Source: SZUA-430 sp036840015 (GTDB lineage Bacteria > Pseudomonadota > Alphaproteobacteria > Micropepsales > Micropepsaceae). Taken from it: a stretch of 15,679 nt of DNA. Made by a program: the position numbers and the translations under genes. Positions 7,129 to 12,543 of the stretch are shown piece after piece. Location: contig DAISVV010000046.1 of NCBI GenBank assembly GCA_036840015.1, forward strand, positions 1 to 15,679, in the 5' to 3' direction. A model generated the notes under the pieces. It saw only the letters and a list, made by a program, of their open reading frames with translations. It was not told the origin of the DNA and did not search any database. The stretch's first letter is position 1; every line of letters begins with the position of its first letter.

Positions 7129-7737
7129 CTAGTTGCGCCGCTTGTGGGCCTCTATCAGGGACTTGAGGCGCGTTACGCTCAGTTCGCGGGAGGCCCCGAA
7201 TGCCACCGTGTCGACAACACCGCCATCGGCATTTACCAAGAAGGCGTGCGCGGTGTGATCGATGGAATAGTCGCCCTTGCCCGTATCAACGCGCTCAAAG
7301 CGCACGTCATAGGCCTTGGTCAAGCGCGTGATGACCGGAAGCGGGGCGGTGAGCGCGGTCACGCGGCCCTTGAAGCCGGAAAAGTAGTTCTTCATCACGG
7401 CGGGCGTGTCGCGAGCGGGATCAAGGGTGATGAAGACGATGCCGATGTCCTTGGCGTCCTTGCCGATCGCCTCAAGCGCGGCATCAAGCTCCCAGACTGT
7501 GACCGGGCAGACGACCGGGCAGCGCGTGAAGCCGAAAAACAGCACATGGGGCTTTCCGCCGAAATCCTTCAGGCGCACCGTCCTGCCGTCCACGTCCTTC
7601 AGCTCGATCTGCCCGACGCCGCGGCCGAGATCCTTCAAACCCTTGTCGGCGTTGCGGGCATCCTCGGCGCGTGCAGGCACCACCACGACCATGGTCGCGA
7701 CAAGCAGGGCGGACAGGAGGATGAGCATCAGGCGCAT
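7129..7737 (-). CDS. SCO1/SenC-family copper/thiol protein
   Basis: A 202-residue exported thioredoxin-fold protein. A signal peptide (MRLMLILLSALLVATMVVVVPARA) precedes the domain. The SCO copper site is complete: C73 and C77 in TRCPVVCPVT, and H161 in YSIDH. The strand IVFITLDPARDTP and the DVDGRTVRLKDFGGKPHVLFFGF entry are family-typical. Sco proteins deliver copper to the CuA site of cytochrome oxidase or act as thiol reductases. The start is the ATG at 7737; an in-frame GTG seven codons earlier (7758) would put Arg and Lys in front of the signal peptide and is less likely. It lies 82 bases after the anti-sigma gene and 90 bases before gspF, all on one strand, so co-transcription is possible. 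Whether it serves respiration, metal stress or secreted-protein thiols cannot be told from the sequence. Confidence 0.92.
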   Translation of the reverse strand: MRLMLILLSALLVATMVVVVPARAEDARNADKGLKDLGRGVGQIELKDVDGRTVRLKDFGGKPHVLFFGFTRCPVVCPVTVWELDAALEAIGKDAKDIGIVFITLDPARDTPAVMKNYFSGFKGRVTALTAPLPVITRLTKAYDVRFERVDTGKGDYSIDHTAHAFLVNADGGVVDTVAFGASRELSVTRLKSLIEAHKRRN

Positions 7738-7819
7738 GCTTTTAGGACCCCGGGGCACATGACGTTGCCTAACCTAGTCGGGCGCACGCGCTGCGTCGAG
7801 ATGTTCCGGCAATCCGTGA

Positions 7820-8584
7820 CTAACGGGATGTCCAACCCGAGCGGATGGCACGGGTCTCGGCCTCGCGGTCGAGAATGGCCTGGCGGCCCAGACGGCCATA
7901 GGCCGCGTCGATGACGGGGTCATTGGGAACCCCTGCCGTCTGGTAGGCCTGGCGGTTGACGATCGGGTTCACGCGGGCAAAGGCCTCGACGCACCACTCG
8001 TTCTCGGCGACGTCACGGCAGACGAGAATGCGCGATGCCATCTCGCTGTCCTGGACGTGGGCCTCGCGGCACATCCGCCCGTCGGCAGACACGAAGCTGA
8101 CGATGGGCTTCACGTCCAGACCACCCGAGCGCGCCGACTGGCCCGACGGCGTGTCGGCCATCATGGCGAGGACAGGTCCGGCCAGCGCAATGCCGTCGTC
8201 AACCTGCTCGAGCCACGGCATTCGGTCGGCCGTCATGATGTTCCCGGTGACCACGATGAGAAGTGCTGCCGCAATGCCGGCGCCCATCGGCAACCAGTAG
8301 CGACGCGACCATCCACGCGCGCGCAGGGGCATGACCTGAGCACCGCCAGCCGGCGCTGAAGCCGCGGGCGCAGGAACATCAGCCAGCAACGCCGCAAAGC
8401 GCTCGGGCACATCGAGTTGCGTCGAGACGGATGCCTTGAGGAGGTCGTCGGTCGCGCGGAAGCGGCGCAGGCGCTCCTGCAGCGTGTCGCTGGCCTGCAC
8501 GAGGGCGCGCACGCGTGCAGCCTCTGCGGCTTCAAGCTCGCCATCTGCATAGGCCATCAGGGTCTCGTCGGGGATAAATGTCAT
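7820..8584 (-). CDS. Membrane anti-sigma factor
   Basis: A 254-residue protein overlapping the ECF sigma gene by ATGA (8581-8584), the classic layout of a cognate anti-sigma factor. The N-terminus DETLMAYADGELEAAEAARV is typical of the cytoplasmic sigma-binding domain. It has no HxxxCxxC zinc motif, so it belongs to the zinc-free type. One membrane helix lies near residues 97-115 (YWLPMGAGIAAALLIVVTG). The outer domain carries an ADGRMCREA...VCRD...NEWCVEAF pattern (Cys172, Cys189, Cys198). It resembles the CRE-CR-W pattern I associate with C-terminal domains of alphaproteobacterial anti-sigma and 17-kDa surface-antigen proteins. I infer it holds the sigma factor at the membrane and that its outer part senses an envelope signal. 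The signal is unknown; the cysteines make a redox or metal cue thinkable. Confidence 0.82.
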   Translation of the reverse strand: MTFIPDETLMAYADGELEAAEAARVRALVQASDTLQERLRRFRATDDLLKASVSTQLDVPERFAALLADVPAPAASAPAGGAQVMPLRARGWSRRYWLPMGAGIAAALLIVVTGNIMTADRMPWLEQVDDGIALAGPVLAMMADTPSGQSARSGGLDVKPIVSFVSADGRMCREAHVQDSEMASRILVCRDVAENEWCVEAFARVNPIVNRQAYQTAGVPNDPVIDAAYGRLGRQAILDREAETRAIRSGWTSR

Positions 8585-9114
8585 CGTATTGAAGCCAATG
8601 CTTGCCTGTTGGGAGAAGTCTCAATCATTTCCCGTAGTGTCTCGCGTGCACGATACAATCTGCTCATCAGGGTTCCGACAGGTATTTCGAGTATATCCGC
8701 TGCTTCCTGATAAGAATGTCCATCGATCACAACCAGCGCTAGCACCATCCTGTGGTCATCAGACAAGCGGGCGAATTGTTCCCTCGCCCGGGTCAGCATC
8801 AGCGATGTCTCAGTGACACGTTGTCCGTCCACGGAAAGGTCCGTCGCGGCCATTTCGAGGGTCTGCTTCTCGCGATCGGTTCGCTGGCGGCGGCGCCTGT
8901 CTTTCCAGATGTTCTGCATTATCCTGAACATCCAGCTGTCCAGGCGCGTGCCGGATTGCCACTGTGCCGATTTGGAAAGCGCCCTCTCAAGCGCTGCGGG
9001 TACGATGTCGTCCCCCTCGTCGCTTGAGCCTGTCAGGGCAATGCCAAACCGCCGCAGGCGCGGCAGCAGCATCGTTAACCCCTTTCGCAATTCGCCAGGA
9101 TCTCTTTCAGTCAT
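8581..9114 (-). CDS. ECF-family RNA polymerase sigma factor
   Basis: A 177-residue sigma-70 factor of the extracytoplasmic function type. Region 2 spans about residues 10-80: LPRLRRFGIALTGSSDEGDD, then ALERAL and WMFRIMQNIWKDRRRR, the core-binding and -10 recognition part. Region 4 spans about 105-165 with SYQEAADILEIPVGTLMSRL, the -35-reading helix-turn-helix. There is no region 1 or 3 and no C-terminal extension. The ATG at 9114 (MTERDPGELRKGL) is chosen over an ATG at 9150 because a promoter-like GGAAT-N16-CGTT lies between them and would place transcription start about 10 bases before 9114; neither start has a strong ribosome site. The gene diverges from the subtilase and leads the run anti-sigma, Sco, T2SS. 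Confidence 0.93.
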   Translation of the reverse strand: MTERDPGELRKGLTMLLPRLRRFGIALTGSSDEGDDIVPAALERALSKSAQWQSGTRLDSWMFRIMQNIWKDRRRRQRTDREKQTLEMAATDLSVDGQRVTETSLMLTRAREQFARLSDDHRMVLALVVIDGHSYQEAADILEIPVGTLMSRLYRARETLREMIETSPNRQALASIR

Positions 9115-9132
9115 TTGTTTCGTCGGTGTTAC

Positions 9133-9157
9133 AACGAACGGGAAAGGCATTTATTCC
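9133..9157 (-). promoter_or_regulatory. Possible ECF-type promoter for the sigma operon
   Basis: On the minus strand, GGAAT (plus 9153-9157) is followed after 16 bases by CGTT (plus 9133-9136), close to the GGAAC-N16/17-CGTT pattern read by several alphaproteobacterial ECF factors. It sits just upstream of the chosen sigma start, as expected for autoregulation. With such short elements, chance occurrence is quite possible. Confidence 0.3.
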
Positions 9158-9219
9158 GAACAAATCCCATTTGAGCAGCAAGCCCGTCCTTTGTAAAACC
9201 CTATTGCGGGGTAAGATTC

Positions 9220-9232
9220 TCGAACGGTTCGA
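9220..9232. repeat. Perfect inverted repeat TCGAAC-G-GTTCGA
   Basis: A 6-1-6 palindrome in the divergent region, 16 bases before the subtilase ATG. It could be an operator or a small leader hairpin close to the ribosome site. No known regulator is identified from it. Confidence 0.4.
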
Positions 9233-9237
9233 AACCA

Positions 9238-9244
9238 AGAAGGC
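9238..9244 (+). promoter_or_regulatory. Ribosome binding site deciding the subtilase start
   Basis: AAGAAGG lies 4 bases before the ATG at 9249. This ATG is followed directly by a convincing signal peptide, so it is preferred to the frame continuing upstream into the sigma gene. Confidence 0.7.
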
Positions 9245-9248
9245 TTTG

Positions 9249-10967
9249 ATGCAGGTATCATTCACCTTGTCGACCCTGCTTTTGGGCCTCAGGGCCATAG
9301 TCGTTGCCAGCCTGCTGCTCGTGCTGGCGCCGGCGGAGCCATCCCATGCCGGGACCGGATCCTCGAACCATTCCGATGACGAAGCGCCGGAGGCGGATGA
9401 CCATGATCGCGATCACGATGATCGCGATGACGAAGATCGCGACAGCAACGCTGACCGGGACCGTGACAGCGATGACGATCGCGACCGGGACACGGATACC
9501 GACGAGGACCGAGACGAGGACCGCAGCCGAAGCTCGGGATCGGATGATGACGATGACCGGGGTGATGATGACAAGTCGCGGGATGACGACAGGTCAAGTG
9601 ATGATGACAAGTCTCGGGACGAACCGTCATCGCGGGACGATGACGATGACAAGGGCGACGACAAGTCAGGAAAGCAAGACAAGGAAGACGGTGACAAGGA
9701 TGACGGTGACAAGGATCGCCGATCGCCCGAGGCGCGCGCGTCGTCGTCTTCCGGCAACCCGGGCACAAGCCGCGGCAACGATCCCAAGACTGCCCTGAAA
9801 CCGGAACCTGCCAGCCTCGGGATCGGCGCCGCCGCAGCCGAGGGCACCGTGCCTGCCGGTCAGGCGGTCGTTGCCCTGCCCGCTTCGGAATCCCGTGTCG
9901 ACCGCGCGGAGCGCATGATCGAGATCGTGGAGAACAAGCGCGGCGAGCGCGTTCGCGAAGGAGAACTGCTTCTCATCACGGCCTCGAAGTCTGCGAAAGC
10001 AAGGCTGGTGCGTGGCGGCTACAGGATCCTGCAGTCGTTCCAGATGGCGGGACTTGGCCTGCGCGGCTATCGCGTGGCTATTCCGCGGCAGCAGGATGCG
10101 GAAACCGCCCTTGCCCGCCTGCGCCGGATCGACCCCAAGGGCATCGCAAGCTTCAACCACATCTACGTGCCGGCCCGCGGCGGGGCGACAATTGCGCAGC
10201 CCGCCGGCGCCGGTGAGAGGGCGAAGCCAGCGCGCCTCACATCGGCCAAGATCGGCCTCGTCGATGCGCCGGTCAACGACAAGCACCCCATGCTGGGTTC
10301 GGTGCGGGTGGAATCGCGCTCGTTTGGCCTTGCGAGCCCCACTGTCGACAGCCACGGTACGGCGGTGGCTTCTCGGATCGCCGAGGCTGCACCCGGCGCC
10401 CGGCTGTTCGTGGCAAGCGTGTTTTCCGAAATTGGCAACGGCGAGGAAGTCGCCTCGGTCGACGCGATTTTCCGGGCGCTGGACTGGCTTGCGCGCAACC
10501 GGATCCCGGTCATCAACCTCAGCCTTGCCGGCCCGCCCAATCCGGCGCTGGAGGCAGTGACTTCCCGGCTCGTGAACAGGGGCCACAAACTTGTTGCCGC
10601 CGTCGGCAATGAAGGCCCGAATGCCGAGGCCCAGTATCCTGCCGCCTATGACGGCGTCGTCGGGGTAACCGCCGTCGACAAGACGAACCGCGTCTACATC
10701 TATGCGAACCAGGGTGACTACGTGGACTTTGCCGCACCAGGGGTCGACACCACCGTTGCCGGACCGGATGGCCACAGCGAGACCGTTTCAGGGACATCCT
10801 ACGCGGCGCCCGTGATCGCCGCCGAACTCGCGCGCCGCCTGCCGCGGCCGGACAAGGCGCAGGCGATTCGCGCCGAGAAGGAGCTTGTCGAAACAGCGCA
10901 GGACCTGGGCGAACCGGGCCGCGATCCGGTCTTCGGCTTCGGCGTCATCGATCCGGTCCGTCCGTGA
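9249..10967 (+). CDS. Secreted subtilisin-like serine protease (S8) with Asp/Arg-rich segment
   Basis: A 572-residue exported protease. Residues 1-34 form a Sec signal peptide ending PSHA. Residues about 42-157 are a low-complexity stretch of Asp with Arg, Lys and Ser. Residues about 225-308 look like an I9-type prodomain (GELLLITASKSAKARLVRGG ... FNHIYVP). The catalytic domain follows with the full triad: Asp339 (IGLVDAPVNDKHP), His369 (DSHGTAVAS) and Ser517 (SGTSYAAPV), plus oxyanion Asn454 (AVGNEGPN). The protein ends shortly after the domain at VFGFGVIDP, with no RTX repeats, autotransporter barrel or sorting signal. It is divergent from the ECF sigma gene, an arrangement suggesting control by that factor. 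Sec export plus the nearby T2SS genes make T2SS secretion plausible but unproven. The acidic stretch may bind calcium or act as an extended spacer. Confidence 0.92.
   Translation: MQVSFTLSTLLLGLRAIVVASLLLVLAPAEPSHAGTGSSNHSDDEAPEADDHDRDHDDRDDEDRDSNADRDRDSDDDRDRDTDTDEDRDEDRSRSSGSDDDDDRGDDDKSRDDDRSSDDDKSRDEPSSRDDDDDKGDDKSGKQDKEDGDKDDGDKDRRSPEARASSSSGNPGTSRGNDPKTALKPEPASLGIGAAAAEGTVPAGQAVVALPASESRVDRAERMIEIVENKRGERVREGELLLITASKSAKARLVRGGYRILQSFQMAGLGLRGYRVAIPRQQDAETALARLRRIDPKGIASFNHIYVPARGGATIAQPAGAGERAKPARLTSAKIGLVDAPVNDKHPMLGSVRVESRSFGLASPTVDSHGTAVASRIAEAAPGARLFVASVFSEIGNGEEVASVDAIFRALDWLARNRIPVINLSLAGPPNPALEAVTSRLVNRGHKLVAAVGNEGPNAEAQYPAAYDGVVGVTAVDKTNRVYIYANQGDYVDFAAPGVDTTVAGPDGHSETVSGTSYAAPVIAAELARRLPRPDKAQAIRAEKELVETAQDLGEPGRDPVFGFGVIDPVRP
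9372..9719 (+). repeat. Asp/Arg/Lys/Ser low-complexity coding repeat
   Basis: Irregular reiteration of gat/gac with cgc, cgg, aag or tca codons encodes protein residues about 42-157 of the subtilase, mainly DRD, DDD, DDK and SRDD units. The repeat is imperfect in DNA and protein, so it looks like codon-level expansion followed by drift. Such tracts often vary in length between strains. Confidence 0.8.
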
Positions 10968-10970
10968 GAC

Positions 10971-10987
10971 GCAACCGCTGTGGTTGC
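10971..10987 (+). terminator. Weak hairpin after the subtilase gene
   Basis: GCAACC and GGTTGC pair perfectly around a 5-base loop, 3 bases after the stop. There is no T-tract, so it is at best a weak or Rho-assisted 3' end or an mRNA-stabilising stem. Confidence 0.25.
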
Positions 10988-11162
10988 AGCCTGAGGCGGG
11001 TGCAATGTCCGTCTGGTGGCTGCCGCGAGACAGTTGCTGTCTTGTCCGGCTATGCCGAGCCCGGTCCTTGCCATGAGGGTACGGCTCTGGCGTGGCATCC
11101 ATACCACTGAGCAAATCTATAGTGCGACTTGCATGTGAGGAACTTTACAGCAGGGTGATGCG

Positions 11163-11229
11163 GAACTTACGTTCGCGCAGGAAGTGATCCGGATCGGGTC
11201 AGGTTCGCCTGGCTGGAACATTCATGTTC
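11163..11229. repeat. Two GAAC...GTTC inverted repeats upstream of the OMP gene
   Basis: GAAC-TTAC-GTTC at 11163-11174 and GAACA-TTCA-TGTTC at 11216-11229 lie about 105 and 52 bases before the ATG. Both share half-sites with the palindrome before the subtilase, though spacers differ. They may be operators; no regulator can be assigned. Confidence 0.3.
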
Positions 11230-11267
11230 TGAATGCCCTTACGTAAACAGCAACGGGAAGAGTTGAG

Positions 11268-12200
11268 ATGCACCCACTGAAGACAAAGTCACGTCGGTTC
11301 CTGCTGGCTGGCGCAACGGTGTTTCTCGCAACGCCGGGACTGGTGCAGGCAGACCAGAAGGCCTGGTGGCTGAATGTCGAGGGTGGCTTCGAGTACTCGG
11401 ACAATGTGGCTCTCGAGCAGAGCGACGCGAACAGCATGCAAGGGGATGTCGCCCTCGTGCTGGAACTGGATACCGGATACAAGCTGGTTGATGAAAAGGA
11501 TGCGCGTGTCGAGATCGGCTACAATTTCTACCAGAGCCTCTACGACGAACTGACGACGTTCAACTGGCAGTCACATAACCCCAGCGCGGTGGCGTGGATC
11601 AGGTCGGGCGGTATCAAGTACGGCGTGGAATATTCCTACACAAATTCGCTCCTCGATGACTCCTTCTTCCTCGAGCAGCACATGTTCTCGCCGACTTTCT
11701 CCACCTTCATCACGGAAGACTTCTTCATTTCCGGCTATTACCGGTTCTTCTCGAAGAACTACAATCGCCTCGACGACGCGCGCGATGCCAGCACGCAGCA
11801 GGGCGGCGCAGACGTGAATTACTATTTTGACCGGCCCAACAGGGGCTATGTGTCCGTCGGCGGCGGGTTCACGAGCGAAAACACCGATGGCGACGCGGTC
11901 GACTATGACGGCTTCGTAGGGCGCGCCGCGGCGCAGTACCCGATAGAACTTTTCGGGCAGAAGGGCCACGTCAAGCTGTCATACGCCTATCAGCGTCGCG
12001 ATTACGACAACGAGGTGAGCCTTCCTGGCCCCGGGACGCGCGGGGACGACAGGCATACGCTCAGGCTGTCGACCAATGTGGAGATCGATACCAACGTCAA
12101 GGCGGGCGTGGAGGTTCGCCGGGTGGTTCGCGACTCGAACCTGAATACGTCCGACTACGAGGAAAACGTGGGCTCGGTGTTCCTGCGTTACGGGTTCTGA
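11268..12200 (+). CDS. Outer-membrane beta-barrel protein
   Basis: A 310-residue exported protein with a signal peptide ending near residue 28 (ATPGLVQA|DQ). The mature part is a run of amphipathic strands rich in Tyr, Phe and Asp (VEGGFEYSDNVAL, ARVEIGYNFYQSLYDEL, KYGVEYSYTNSLL, FFISGYYRFFSKNY, HVKLSYAYQRRDYDNE). It ends VFLRYGF, with the C-terminal Phe that the BAM machinery reads. The FEYSDNVALEQ opening recalls putative porins of the BBP2 type, often found near polysaccharide or secretion genes, but I do not recognise a named family with certainty. It is not a TolC-type trimeric duct: no long coiled-coil helices are present. A GGGAAGAG ribosome site precedes the ATG and an intrinsic terminator follows, so it is probably transcribed alone. 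Its function is unknown. Confidence 0.8.
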   Translation: MHPLKTKSRRFLLAGATVFLATPGLVQADQKAWWLNVEGGFEYSDNVALEQSDANSMQGDVALVLELDTGYKLVDEKDARVEIGYNFYQSLYDELTTFNWQSHNPSAVAWIRSGGIKYGVEYSYTNSLLDDSFFLEQHMFSPTFSTFITEDFFISGYYRFFSKNYNRLDDARDASTQQGGADVNYYFDRPNRGYVSVGGGFTSENTDGDAVDYDGFVGRAAAQYPIELFGQKGHVKLSYAYQRRDYDNEVSLPGPGTRGDDRHTLRLSTNVEIDTNVKAGVEVRRVVRDSNLNTSDYEENVGSVFLRYGF

Positions 12201-12230
12201 TCCCGTCGGCATCCGGGCAGGGTTAACGCA

Positions 12231-12256
12231 ACGGGGGCCTCGGGCCCCCGTTTTTT
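12231..12256 (+). terminator. Strong intrinsic terminator after the OMP gene
   Basis: A 9-bp perfect GC-rich stem (ACGGGGGCC / GGCCCCCGT) with a 3-base loop runs straight into six T residues, 30 bases after the OMP stop. It separates the OMP gene from the downstream T1SS unit. Confidence 0.93.
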
Positions 12257-12442
12257 GTTGTACGCCCAAGGGATTAATACCTAATAGGTGTGACAAAGCC
12301 CGCTGAAACCCGGTGCAGTTACCTCAAACGATGCATACCGTTGCGACAACGCCCCCCGACCGGATATTTTTGGCAAGGTCGGAATAAAGCTCGTCCACGG
12401 ATTCACAAGCCCATGCCCCTGCCGCTCTCGCCCATTATGATG

Positions 12443-12478
12443 CGCCCCGCCGCGGACAGGTCCGCGGCCAACGGGGCG
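12443..12478 (+). repeat. Large GC-rich hairpin in the T1SS leader
   Basis: CGCCCCG pairs with CGGGGCG (outer 7 bp) and CCGCGGAC with GTCCGCGG (inner 8 bp) around a 2-base centre, with a 4-base bulge on the 3' arm. It ends 52 bases before the ribosome site and has no T-tract, so it is not a standard terminator. Confidence 0.7.
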
Positions 12479-12530
12479 GGCCTGGCGCGCGGGTGCCTGG
12501 ATTTCGCGCGCGCGGCCTGCATCACATTTC

Positions 12531-12536
12531 GGGGAG
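12531..12536 (+). promoter_or_regulatory. Ribosome binding site deciding the exporter GTG start
   Basis: GGGGAG lies 7 bases before GTG 12544. This supports GTG as the start over an ATG at 12493, which would add 17 residues with no family resemblance. Confidence 0.7.
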
Positions 12537-12543
12537 ATCGTCC

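Larger units (their letters stand above)
10968..11267. other. Intergenic region with small inverted repeats
   Basis: Three hundred bases with no convincing gene. They hold a weak hairpin after the subtilase (10971-10987), two GAAC...GTTC inverted repeats (11163-11174 and 11216-11229), and the OMP ribosome site GGGAAGAG at 11255-11262. A TATAGT hexamer at 11118-11123 is -10-like but has no matching -35. A minus-strand open frame that runs from here into the subtilase is taken as a shadow. Confidence 0.5.
12257..12543 (+). promoter_or_regulatory. Promoter and leader region of the T1SS unit
   Basis: This stretch of 287 bases has no convincing gene. Near its start, TTGTAC (12258-12263) and TAATAG (12282-12287) with an 18-base spacer form a weak sigma-70-like pair in locally AT-rich sequence (TTAATACCTAATAGG). 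The second half is very GC-rich and holds a large hairpin (12443-12478). A frame of 85 codons from GTG 12290 ends as GTGA on the exporter start, but its product looks unlike a real protein. If the suggested promoter is right, the leader is about 250 bases, long enough for post-transcriptional control. Confidence 0.35.

Noticed and set aside
7737..7758. GTG at 7758 as the Sco start
   Set aside because: It adds seven residues with Arg and Lys before a complete signal peptide beginning at ATG 7737.
8964..9248. Upstream extension of the subtilase frame
   Set aside because: The frame stays open into the antisense of the sigma gene, but only the ATG at 9249 has a ribosome site and leads directly into a signal peptide.
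9304..9847. Ser-rich (minus) and Thr/Met-rich (plus) frames in the Asp-rich tract
   Set aside because: They are the same simple-codon repeat read in other frames.
9249..10967. Subtilase as the T1SS cargo
   Set aside because: It has a Sec signal peptide and no GGxGxD nonapeptide repeats, so type I export is unlikely.
11163..11174. GAAC-TTAC-GTTC as a LexA box
   Set aside because: It fits the Gram-positive core, but alphaproteobacterial LexA usually reads GTTC-N7-GTTC, and no SOS gene is adjacent.
12368..12388. TTGGCAAGG segment as a sigma-54 promoter
   Set aside because: No GC element at the required -12 spacing follows it.
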